Below are positions 45,294-57,432 of a DNA stretch of 64,000 nt, one piece after another (within the stretch, counting starts at the first letter, position 1; the number at the start of each line of letters is the position of its first letter). Source of the stretch: Powellomyces hirtus (taxonomy: Eukaryota; Chytridiomycota; Chytridiomycetes; Spizellomycetales; Powellomycetaceae); NCBI GenBank assembly GCA_025526995.1, contig JAHLKG010000029.1:248001-312000 (forward strand). The letters are read 5' to 3'. The position numbers and the translations under genes are program-made. The notes under the pieces are model-generated. The model saw only the letters and a program-made list of their open reading frames with translations, was not told the origin of the DNA and did no database searches.

Positions 45294-48101
45294 GGTTGAG
45301 AGTGGTGTGTGAGGGGTATGAGAGGGATGGGAGAGAGTGGGTTTGAGATGTGAGGCGGAAGGTAAAATGCGGCTGGCTATTTATGTCTTTTCGGATCTCG
45401 CGGTCTCCCCCTCCCGTCCCCCCTCTCTAGTTTCTTTCTTCGTTGTTCGTCGTCCCAATTGGACCTGGGCGTAACAACGATCTCGCGCAGGTCATCCGGG
45501 CTGTGTCTGTCCACATGCCCTGCTCTCGCACGAGCACCACGGCACTACGGAAGGGTATCAAGAACAAAGAACCAAAAAGTGCCAACAACAACACAGCAAT
45601 GGGGTTTATCGTCCATCACAGTTTTTCTCCCAGCCAACAGCGGAGAGTAAGACTGCATCTTCATTCTCCGCTCCGCTAAAAGCAAAGGCAGACCCAAAAA
45701 ACGTGGTTCACCAGAGTCGCACCCCCGTTCTGGTCTACAGCGCACCACGAGGCAGGGGTAGTTAGTGACTCTGGACACCGTAACGCGGGTGTGTGATCCA
45801 CAAGATTACCCCTTGGCACGCGAAGAAGGGCTGCGAAATAAAAATCGAAAATCGATGATGCCAGTGCATTCTGCGAGTGTGATTGCAGCAGTGTACCACT
45901 AGGCGTCCCCCCAACCCCGTCGATGGTGTGTCTACAGTAGTGTGCCAGTGTGTGCCCAGCTCGGCTCATCGCCACCACCAGCGCTCGTCGTTCGTACGCC
46001 CGCGCGCGGTTGACAGGAAGGGGCGCAGAGCAGAAACTGTGAATGATTCACGCGGAGGGGAGCGTGTCGCGCGCGGTCATTCATCACTCACGTTTTTTAA
46101 GCTCAGAGCAACAACACGGCACCGACACACCACAGCCAAAATTTTGCTAATTTACTGTGACTCCGTCGCGGGGTAAGCGTTCGCCCCCCCGTCGGTACGT
46201 GGTCCGGGATTCATCCGCGGTTGGGAACTTTGGTAAAGTTGTCAACCACGCGACACATGGGTTGACGCAATTCCCCAATTGCTGGACGCTGGGAACGTTT
46301 CTGTGTCCCGCCCATGCGAGCGAGAGGGAGAACTCGTGGCCTGCCTTTGCACCATTGGACGCTCACTCTTCTTCTCGGGACATTTGAGAAAAACGAGACC
46401 CCTTACATTTTCGATTTCTTCCTTGTGCTGTTATACGGGTCCACGTCACGTCAGTCGCGGGCAATGATCACATTATCGATATAATTTGGGGCGGATCTTG
46501 GCATTCATTCATTGCCTCCGCACTCACAGCCTCGCTGAGTCCCCAGATCTAAACTAGCAAGCAGTAAAACCTTCCCGACAGGCTTGGTGATTTTCACCGG
46601 CATACACCAACCCCAAATCGCTTGCTGAGCACTCTCTTTCTTTCCACATGGTGTGTCGAGCAACAGTACAATCAGCGTTGTCGTGTAAAAATGTAACGCC
46701 ACGGAAACCGCGTTTATCAGGGATTTTCCAAAGAATGCAAAAATGACGCCATTTGAAAAACTCAAGTATCGATACTGTAGAGCTGCTGTACAGTAAACTA
46801 TGCGATGCTGTAGTGGTGGTGCCACACCGGTCACAAGAGCACCCCCGAGGTTGCCACGCGGGATCTCCACATCTCACGGGTATGGGCAGTCCGTCCGAGT
46901 CATCAGGTGGGGGCGCGCCCGCGGCACCGCCGTTGTGCCGTGACGGCGCGTAAGATCTTTGTTGGGGCCCCTGTACGCGCGACCGAGCAGTCGGGAAGAC
47001 GTAACAAACCCTCGGTTGAATTTTGTCCGCGTGGCACATGGGATTTGGTGCACAAGTAGGACGCTACGCTGACATGCACTGCTTGACTTTGACTCCTCCT
47101 CCAGTTAGTTGTGTGATATAGAGAATACTGCTATGCTATGCTAGGCTACACACACACCTCCCCCCGCCCCTTGGTGCACATTCGAGTACGGTACTGGACA
47201 TCCTTCGGTCCGCGATGCTTTCCAGGTTTCACATGCCACGCCCCCCCCCCCCCCCCCCATGCAGGAACACAAGCCCATGGTCGGTCGGTATTTTGCCGTG
47301 AACGATACGATACGGTATCATAGAATGAGATGCTATGCCGTAGTACTGCAGGCGGGCGAAATTCAAACCCCCCCCCCCCCCCCCCCCCTGTGTTCAGCAC
47401 ACCGACCTGACGTGAATGGACGCCTGTTTCCGTGCCCCAAGTCGTCGGGGTGTGTGTGTACCGACCGACCGCATGCAGGAATCGAACACATCAGAAATGA
47501 ATATCGATACTGCAGTGTGTGCAGTATGGTGGGTACAGTTATGCACCTTCTTATACTCGTACCATCCCTTTTCGTTTGCAGTGCTGATAGTAGCGATACG
47601 AGCACCCACCCCGTGTCCTTACTTGGGTGGCGGGATGTGCAAACGCTCAAAGTGTTTGTTTTTTTTATTTTTTGCGTTGGTTTGGGAATGCGTTGTTGAC
47701 AGCTGGTATTCCCCCACTTCCCACTTAGGCTCTTGACACGGTCGGGGCTGTGACTCTACTACTCTGTCCACACTCGGCCATGTTTTTTGTATGATGTCTC
47801 CACGTTCCAGGATGGTTTCCCCCGGCCGGGGGATTTACTATTTCACGGGAGCGTTGTGGGAAATCTGTGCGGGGGGGGGGGGGGAGGGAGGGAAATCAGG
47901 TGCCGGGGTGCAGTGAATTCCGAGTCTGCAAGACAGTCCACAGAGAGCACCACGCGTTCAAGCAAGTGATTGACTTTTATTGCACAATGCACGCTCAGCA
48001 AACGCATAGGTACTACGATAAACGGCGACGACTGTAGCAAGACAGAGATACTGCAGGTATACACTTGGAGAGGGAGGGGGGGGGGGGGGGGTTCGTAACT
48101 C
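45294..48101. other. Gene-poor gap rich in G/C homopolymers
   Basis: No convincing gene occurs in this 2.8 kb. It contains C tracts of 18 and 21 bases at 47241-47258 and 47368-47388, and G tracts of 14 and about 16 bases at 47871-47884 and 48076-48091. Two 'gatacgat'-type short repeats lie near 47305. I could not identify a transposon or RNA gene. Confidence 0.6.
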
Positions 48102-51100
48102 TCAGGGTCGAGGATCGTTGGAGAGGGCCAGCAACGCCGACGAAGCCATCTGTTCATCTGTAAAATGGTTGTTTGAGGTGGGTGATTCCGGTCCAAACGC
48201 CCAGTACAAGCCGGTGCGGAAGATCACGCCGTCATCGCGCGCGAGCAGCACCGGAACGACTGTGCGAGCTGCTGCGGCGGCGGCGCCCTCGGTCGCCGCG
48301 GACGAGGGTGGTAGACGGTCCAAGACAACGTGCAGCAGCGCGGCACTCTCATGGCAGGTGCGCGACACTGCGTGGCTGCCCAGAAAAACCCACAAATCGT
48401 CCGTGAGGTTTTCGCCCGCGAGTTCCATTCTGTGAGGTGAAATAACTGTGATCGTGTGCAGGATCGGGACAGCCCCAATGGATGGGAGAAGCGGGTGAGG
48501 TATCAACGGTGTCGTCCGTTTCAAACCAATCGTTTCAAGGTCAGATGGGGTCAGGTTGGGGAGACAAAAAGTAGCCTCCAGATGGTCTAGGAGACGAACA
48601 TTAGGCTACACACCTTGATGATGCGATAGGCGAGTCGAAAAAAATTAGGGTCTCACCTGTGGCAACTACTGTCCAAATGCATATTTCCCCGACATCATCC
48701 ATCACTGGGCTGCCCTTGACATTCTTTCTTTTCGAAGCACTCTTGGACGCTGCACGCGCTTTGCGGCTTCCTGATCTACCACCACCACCATCACCACCAG
48801 CACCTTCTTCATAGTCGGCATCGCTGTCAACCGTAACGCTGCGACTAGAAGCACGTCGCGAAACACGCGAGGAGCGGCGGCGTCCAGCAGGCGGTGGGGG
48901 CTCTGAACTGCGATCCGCCTGCCGACTATGATGGACGTCCACAACCGCGGAATTCCCGCCTTTGGCTCCAAGGCACAGATAACGCCCCGCGTGGCCCTCA
49001 AGCTGAAAAGCGACCTTGTGCAGCGGCGATATGGGGTCTCCGCGTACCTCGAGTCCTGGCGAAAATATCTTAGTGAGCAATATAGAACTAATCAAGCCCG
49101 ATTGAGGAATATGCCTCGTCATTACCTGTTGATGTAACGTCTCCCTCTTCCAACACCGCGCAGGTTCTGTTCTCAATCTTCCGGATAATCATGGGCCTCA
49201 GGACCAGTCCCGTGGCACAGTGCTGTAGCACGACAGTATCACCGTAATGTACAAGAGCAGGTTCTTGCTCGACCTCCCCAATGTGCGAGCCCGGGGGTGA
49301 CTGTGAATTTGAGGTCGATTGCCCTACGCGCGGTGTCATGGGTGGCGTTACAAAGTTCTTGACCGCGTCAGATCCTTTTTCCCCGGTTGTAGGTGGACGA
49401 GCCCACACAAGTTTGCTTTGCTTTTGCCCGTTTTTAACGGTCGACAGAACGCCGTTGCCTTGAGGAGCCGTAACCATCGGTGAGCATCCAGGGACAGTCG
49501 TGTGGTCGAACCTCGGGTCATCCATTGTATAAATCACCCAATTGTCCCACACCGAAAGGCCGGTCTCAAGGTCTGCTGGACATGGCTGGACATTGAGACT
49601 GTCAGGGTCGACCCCAAGAAAACGGGTGCTGCCGGTTTGGGACTTTGTGCGGTTGAACATGGTGATCGTGGAACCCGACGAGATGAGCACTAGCAATTCA
49701 CCAGCGATCAGCTTTTCAGAATTCGACGAGGAACGCCAAGAGACCGGAATGCCAGCTCACTTACACTGCGCTTTTGCCGTAAGTTTTTTTCGAGACGGTT
49801 TGGAAATTTTGGTGAATGGGCGAGACTCGTATGTAAACTTTCCCATGGGCGTAATCACCTATGCGGGGGATCAGTAGTAGTCCCTGGATTTCCGTCCAGC
49901 TGAAGATTGCGGCCTTAGAAGCATACTTCATAAAACAGTGGTATCATCTTCCGGTCTTCCTCATCGCCAATATGGAGTTTACTGAAGACTGCTACTGCTA
50001 CTTCTCGAAGTTGCTGAGCGTCCCCCCTGTCTCGGACTGAGGTTGTGCGACTGAGCAAGTCGATTCTTTCCGATCGATACTGCAGTTGTCCCAACAATCC
50101 GACCCGATTGTCCAGAGTTCCGAGAGCGTTGTTGCGATTGCTTGAGCTGGCTTGTAAACTCGATCTCTTTCCTCGCTTTGGGTCTGGCTGCCGCGCAGCG
50201 GTCGAAAGTCGGACACGAATGCAGTCCTTCCGTTGATCCAAGTCCATTGGAGACTCCCATCCTTGAAATTCCTGAGGATGGATGGCGATTCTTTCTACCC
50301 CCCATCCTCCGCCCATTAGCCGACAAACGGGAGTTGTGAAAAATCTGAAATATGGCGTGTTAGACTTGCTCTTCCAAGTGTCTTTTCGCTTAAAGATCTG
50401 ATCCGTTCGCCATAGCATCAAGTGACTACAGGCCAACGTGTTCATGCAATTCGCGCCCGCAAATTACCTTTTCTCATCGCCATACGATTTCTGCGCCGCG
50501 AGTGACTGTGTGACCAAGATGGTGCATTCATTTGCCGGGTTGTTCAAGTAGGCTGTCACCATGGCTCTGAAGGACGCGCTTCGTAAGCAACTGTCACTGT
50601 CAATATGTGGCGCGCGTTGAAAACTCACGCCAATCGTGACTTGGGCAGTCGTCCAGAGTACTCGGAGCAGGTGACTGCGTCGCACGCGGTCAAATTTTCA
50701 CTAATCGCATGTCGCACCTCCGTACGGTTAATGTGTGTGGCTGTATCAACTGGTTCGCGTCCCTCGACTTGATCCGTGGATGGGGATTCGAGATGCAATT
50801 CGTGACTGAATAATCTAGCGGTGGGAAAGGTAGCCACAGTCACTTGAGAACACTCTTCCATCGTGAATTGAAAATCAGGATCAAGTTCCATGTCGTTCTG
50901 TTCATGCTCAGTAAGGTCTTGGCCGGTCGCCGCTGGATGTTCCGATGGCAGCACACTGGATTCCTCATCGTTAAACGAGTTGACCGAATATTCTGTGAAA
51001 TCCATCAGTGGCGTGGGAGAACTGCTCAAATCATCCAGCGTCGAATCAGACTCGGGACTTTTGGGTCTGTTAGGAAAGACGCGAGCACGTTTGTGGGTTG

Positions 51101-52114
51101 GGGAAGACAAGTCTGCGGAAGATGAAGAATGAGTGCTCCTGGTATCGTCATTCGGCTGTATCAGAGTAGGATCGACACAGGCGTTTCGCGCTGGAGAGCT
51201 GAAGGGTTCATGAGGACCGAGCGGGTCTGGCTCAATAGGGTGACGTTGAACGGCGGTTGGTGCGCCGAGGGTTGAATTTGCGTGGTAAGGACCGGAAATG
51301 GGTGGACTTTCCATCAACATTTGTCGGCGTCTGGGACCGCTGGGGGACGAGAACATGGGCTCAATGCGCGATCGGTTTCGACGGGTGGGGGTGCGGTTGT
51401 TGGCCGCTGGTGGTGGTGCGGCAGGGGCTCGGCAGGTGTCTGCGCCGTCGTAGACTGGCCATTTTCGAGGATCAGTGAGGGACATTTGCAGTGTTCCCGG
51501 ACCCAGGAACAAGGGGTCGGTCGGGCAAGTGGTGGAGGATCTCCTGCGCTGCAATCGTTGGAAAGGCGCCAAAGGACATGAGGAAGGATCATCTGTTGGG
51601 TACAAGGGGATGGACACTCCATCCATGAGCGGTCTGGTGAGGGAGATGGATGACCTTCTGGACAGAGAGAGAAGGGACTGGATGGGGATGGGCGTAGCTG
51701 CGGGGATGTGCTGGTCGGAGCCCGGGTCCACTGCCGGTGTGGAGGATGCGGGGTCGGCTGCGTCAGAGAGGTCGGAGAGGGAATGTGGAGGCACCGGCAT
51801 GGCATGCGCATGCCCAGGGGGACCTTGATATCAAAGACCAGAGAGCGTGGAGAGCGTGGGAAAAAAGAAACAAAGAGATTGAAAAGAGGAGGGTTAGGAA
51901 TGTGTTGGCAGAAAAGGAAACTGCGTTGGATTGCTTCTTCTCTAGCATGTTCCCACGCATGGTTCCCATGGGGCGACAAGAAGCACTCACCGGTTGGAAA
52001 GCGGTCGGCGTCTTCCAGAATCAAAGAGTCAGGGGTGATGACGAGTGAGTGCGGGTAAGGAGCGTCTGGATGGATGGCTTGGGGGAGGTCGATGGGGTGG
52101 GAAGATGCAGGCAT
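48102..52114 (-). CDS. CSL (RBPJ/Su(H)/LAG-1) family transcription factor
   Basis: Eight exons give 1129 residues: 52114-51991, 51823-50629, 50578-50468, 50344-49927, 49858-49765, 49689-49126, 49055-48657, 48586-48102. The first 440 residues are disordered and Pro/Ser-rich. The Rel-like N-terminal domain starts near 441 with 'FRAMVTAYLNNP' and the DNA-contact block 'AQKSYGDEKRFF', then 'VCRLMGGGW'. 'FTKISKPSRKK' follows. The beta-trefoil domain has 'STITMFNRTKSQTGSTRFLG' and 'VHYGDTVVLQHCATGLVLR', then 'PMIIRKI' and 'SPLHKVAFQLEG'. A Ser/Arg-rich insertion sits inside it. The C-terminal Rel-like domain has 'MELAGENLTDDLWVFLG' and 'VPVLLARDDGVIFRTGLYW'. All three CSL domains are thus present. 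Fungal CSL proteins regulate adhesion, cell cycle and lipid genes without Notch. The long N-terminus is typical of the fungal classes. It is divergent from tricalbin. Confidence 0.92.
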
Positions 52115-52968
52115 GATGCGTGGGAAAGTAGATGGTGGGAAAGAACGAGTAAGACAGACAGACTCTTGTTGAACAGCCAAACGCACAGTCAAAACAAGCG
52201 ACATGCGACAATTGGATGAATGAATGAATGAATGGGCGATAGGCGATGACTCTTTTCCCATTGCGAAGAAGCAACAGACATCTCTCTCTAACATGATCAT
52301 ATGGATGCTTATACATGTATTTATTTAGTCCATACATACGGCCCCCCTTTTGCATCGACTTTCAATGAGGGCAGCATTTGCACAAGCGCCTTTCCTTTTT
52401 CTTTCTTTCCCTTTTCCTTAAGGCCTTCATTCACTTCACTCAGTCAGTGACTCAGTCTTCCTTTCTCTCACGTGACGCCCATTCACTCATTCACTCCCTC
52501 ACTCAATCAATCACTCCCTCAGTCATTATTGCATGATGCCCCGTTTGCATTGGACGATCGCTGCTAATTGGAATCCCTTTTCTCAACTTGCACTCCATGA
52601 TGATGATACATTTAGTCCATCGCGTCTGCTGACTCATCTGCTGTCATTATTATTATTGACACTCTCCTCGCTCACGTGATTGACTGATCCTGAAGCCTCA
52701 CCCATCCTGCATCTGGTATCCTTGTAAGTGTGAATAAAGTTCAGTCAGTGTGACACGCCCCCGTGAACACTCGCCATCATAGACTTTATAGCGATAGTGC
52801 ACGTCAAACATTGCCACTCTGGAAAAGTGGAACCACCCCACCAGCAACCCACTCCCATCCTACTTGGCTTCTTGCTCCTGCCGCTCTGAACAAAGCTAGA
52901 CTCGCCCCGCATTCTCCCTTGGCACCACCGCAATCTTGTGTTCATCTCCCCTCGCGTACACTCCTTCA
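52115..52968. promoter_or_regulatory. Divergent promoter of CSL and tricalbin genes
   Basis: The 854-base region includes two CSL-type sites next to the CSL start: CGTGGGAA at 52119-52126 and GTGGGAA at 52135-52141. Two CACGTGA motifs lie at 52469-52475 and 52673-52679, and two TGACTCA motifs at 52448-52454 and 52630-52636. A run of imperfect 'actcattcactc' repeats spans about 52485-52530. Binding is inferred from consensus sequences only. Confidence 0.45.
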
Positions 52969-55900
52969 ATGGCTGCCGCAACAAACGCCCCACACGAGCC
53001 GCTGCCAAGCGCTGATCCCTATCTCCTCGACCCCGCCGACATTGATACCCCGCCCGTCACCCCGCCCGTCGAGGTCGTCAGCACCATCGAAGCCGTGCCG
53101 CGAAACGCGTTGGACAAACTAAAGAGGATTGTGGAAGACGGCGCTCCTGAACTCTCGGTAAACATTGTCGAAAACGAGAACGTGCCGGCTGTCACTGGTA
53201 TGTATTATTCCCCACTGTCCCATTACCATCTCTTGACAAGGTGGGAGAGATGGCCGCGTGGAATTGGAGCGCGACACTTTACGTTCCGCGTACTCCATGC
53301 TACCGCTCAACCCAGCTGCTCTTTCGATAGTATGTGTGTGGGTGTTTCCACTGCTTTACTGATGCAAATACCTACCTTCATCTTTTCCAGTTACCAAAAA
53401 GCTCGGCGTCAAGCCCTCCATGGACCGTCTTGACAGCTTCCGAACAGCTGGGAAAACCGTGCTCGCTGTCAATGCCATGGCCCGCAAAGAAGGCGAAAAG
53501 GTCGTCCCAAAATCCACCATTTCGGCCGCCCAAGCAGCCACCCGGCTGACGGGTCTCATATTCGACAATGACGGCGAGATTCCTGCCGTGCTCCACAGCG
53601 TCGCCATAAAGTCGGTCGAACACCTGGACAGGATGAAATCTCAAGTCAACCCCTACAAGGGCATGATCGAACAGATCATCTACTGGGAGAATCTCAAAAT
53701 CGCCTTGTACTTTACCACCGGCATCTTCTGGACATGGTTCCTGACCAAAATCGGCTTTGGATTTGCGTGGGTCCTTCTGATTCTGGTGATGGTGGGCGGT
53801 GCCTTCCGCAGAAATCAACAGCGGTTGCGCCGAAAGATCAACAACGAGTTGAACAAACAGCATGCCATTAAGAAGGTTTGCTACAAGAAAAGCCTGTCTT
53901 TTCCATTTCTCAAGTCGACTCACACACCATCCACGTCTGCTAGTTGGAAACAGATAGCGAAACTGTCGAATGGATGAACCTATTCCTGTCCCGCTTCTGG
54001 CTCATCTTTGAGCCAAGTCTGTCCGAGGGAATCAAACTCAATGTAGATGCCGTCCTCGAAGCAAACAAGCCTGGTTTCCTGGCAAGTCCCATCCCCTCCG
54101 ACGCGCATCATCTCAATTCAGCAATGCTAATTACATTGATTTCCTCCACGCAGGACGACTTGCGCTTGACCACTTTCACACTCGGCTCACAAGCGCCTAG
54201 AGTCGAAAGCATCCGATGCTATCCATCCACCAACGATGACATCCTTGTATGTTCCATGGACTAAGTTTGATGCTCTTACAATAGCCGGGCGCCCCGCTCA
54301 CATGCTGATGCCCCCCTTGACTTGCGCAGATGATGGATTGGGATCTTGGCTTCAGCCCCGTTGACGAGGACTCCATGTCAAAACAAGAACGCAAAACCTC
54401 CGATATCAGAAACTCCAAGATCGAGCTCACCGCCCGCGTTGGAAAGGGCGTGGCTTCCATTCCTCTTCCCGTCTTGGTCACCGAGATGGAATTCAGAGGA
54501 AAGGCTAGGATTCAATTAAAGTTCATGACTGCCTTCCCTCACATCAAAACCGTCGAGTTCTGCTTATTGGACAAGCCGGTCATCGACTTTAATGTCAGAC
54601 CCCTGAAGGGAATGGACCTTATGGATGTAAGAGCGGTCAAAATTTCGTTTTTCGGGAACACAGACGAGACTGCTTACAAACATTACGATTCTAGACACCT
54701 GGTCTCAGCAACTTTATCAGTGACACCATCGATTACTATACCACCTTATTTGTAGTTGACCCGAACAAGATCACGATTGACTTGGAGCAGCTGCTGGGAT
54801 CGTCGACGGAAGCAGGTGAGTTTTGTGTTTCTGTCCACGACCTGTCATCGCGCCGAGTGGGCTCTGACCCAAAGTTTTGCCCATTCAGACAAGCCTGTTG
54901 GAGTCCTTCGAGTCAGTCTGTACGAGGCAAAGGGCTTGAGAAATATGGAACTGGCGGGCAAAAGCGATCCTTACGCTCTGATGACCATTGGCGGAAAACA
55001 GGTCATTCGAACCAAGACGATTGATAATTCGTAAGTGCAGTAATCGCATATTTTCCTGTAGACCTCTTCGCAGTAGCTCATGTGGCACCCTATCCCGAAG
55101 ATTGAATCCTGTGTGGGAGGAAACGCATCACATCATCATCACAAAATCGACGCTGGCGCACTTGGAAAGCAAATCCGATGAATTGAAGGTGGAGGTCTTG
55201 GACTGGAACAACTTGCAGAAGGACAAATCGCTGGGCACGACCGCGCCGTTGAAGCTGTCAAAATGGGTGAGACTTTTGGACGATGGCTCTTCCAAGGCAG
55301 AGGATGATGACGACGAAAAACCTGAAAATGAAAAGGAGAAGGAGAAGGAAACAGAAAAAGACGCTCTCCCGCCTCTCACCGCCGAAGAACACGACACCTT
55401 GCTTCACGAATGGGGTTCACCTTTCCCTGACGACACTGACATCTGGAAAAAACTCGCTCTCGACAATTCGCCCAAGGGCGAGGTCCGAATGGGATTGGCC
55501 TACTTCCCTGTGCAGGAAATCGCCCCTGGAAGCGCGTTGACCGACTTCTCTGCTGGTATCCTCATGATCACAGTCCACCAGGCCAAGGAACTCGGCTGTT
55601 CGAAACATGCCAGTCCGGATTGCTCGATCGAGCAAGATGGCATGGAGATTTTCCGCACTGCTCCCAAGCGGAAGACCAACAACCCGGTCTGGGACGCCCC
55701 ATACACCATCTTTGTCACCGACCTTGAGGAAGCCAAATTCCGTTTCCGTGTGTGGAACGATGGAAAAGGCCTGGGTGCGTGTGATATCTACCCCAAGGAC
55801 TGTATTGGCAAAGAAGCCACTGCCGATTGGTTCAAACTGAGTGGAGGTAAAGATGCCGCGGGACGCTTGCGGGTCACGTTCCGCTTTACCCCTGTGGATC

Positions 55901-57394
55901 TGGAAGGAGAAGGTTTGGACAAGTCCAAAATCAAACGAAGGACGCCTGTTGCATTGTTGAGGTTGAATGTTGTCGAAGCCAAGGGCTTGGCGAATGTCGA
56001 GATGATGGGCAAGTCTGATCCCTACACGAAACTGAACCTGGCTGGCCGCTCGTTCGGCGCCACTCATGTCAAGAACAATGTCCTCGACCCCAAATGGAAC
56101 GAAATCTTCTACGCTGTGTGTTACAGCAAAAGGGAGATGCTTAGTCTCTCCGTCTGGGACTGGAATGATTTCAAGAAGGATCGCACCCTGGGCAAAGTCG
56201 ACTTTGTCGTCGCTGATCTTATCAAAGAGGAGGAAGATCAGACCACTCTGGAGCTGGGATCGAATCCGGAACTGGATCAGATTGGCCTGAGCAAGGAGGC
56301 CTGGGCCAAGCAGGAGCGCGATGGTTTGAAGGTCACCCGGACGGGAATGTATGCGGACGTGTAAGTGATTTCATATCCCCCATCCCTTTTCGCTGCGTGC
56401 GTGTATCTGATGGCGCTTTTTTCTCGACATCAGTTGGGCTCCCATTTACATCCAAAAAGGGGGCGATGAAGTGGTTGCCGCTAAAGAAACCGAGACGACC
56501 GAACCCCCAGCTGCGGGATCAAAACGCGGCTTCCCCAAGGTCATCTCGATGGAGGGCCTGTCTGGCGTCGCCCGGGGCAGCACCAACAAAGAGCCTCGTC
56601 AAAAGGGCTTTTTGCATTTCGAGCTCGACTACTTCCCCGTCGTCTCTGCGCAGGTCCTGCACGCCGAGCGCGCCGCGACCATCAAAAAGAGCCGATCGGG
56701 AGCCCTCCCGGTCATCGACGACCAGGACCTCGACGACGACACGCGCCGAGAGCTCGAGCAAAAGGCGGAAGAAGAACGGCATAAGGAAGCAGAGGAACGC
56801 CAGGCCGTTATTGACCATGCCCACGAACGCGCCCAACACGTTGCGGCCGTCATGCGCGCCTACCCCTCGGGCATCGTCACTATCCGTCTGCACGAAGTCC
56901 AGGGTCTCAAAAAAGTTGTCAACGCGTACGCCGAGATCCTGCTTGACGATGAACCCGTGTGGACGACGCGCACCAAGCGCAAAACCCTGCGCCCGACCTG
57001 GGACGAGTCGATCGACAAGTACATTTCGAATGTGCCGCAGAATCGATTTACGCTCCGCATCCGCGACCAGAACGATAAGGAGAACCGGTCTCTCCAGGAC
57101 CCCGTCGTAGGGTCCTGGAGCGGCGATTTCGTTGCAGAGTTGATGGGGAAAGCGAGTGCGTGGGTCCCCATCCAGGCCGACAATGGAGCCGATGTCGCCA
57201 GGATGAGAGTCAGTGTTAGCTTTGCCCCCGTGGCCGTTGAAGGGGATGGCACGGAGGCGTCGGGAGGGATGGGTATGCTTCATGTGGATATTTTGGAGGC
57301 GATCAATGTCGAGGCCGTGGATAGCAGTGGTAAGCGTGACCCCTACTTTTGTTTCGGGAGTGGTGGAGTGTGGTTTGTTGATTGTGAGCGTACC

Positions 57395-57432
<38 letters not shown>

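Noticed and set aside
48596..48656. Extension of CSL exon 7 as 'ETLIFFDSPIAS'
   Set aside because: Splicing from 48657 to 48586 instead gives 'VVATDHLEATF', which matches the conserved CSL 'STDKAEYTF' pattern.
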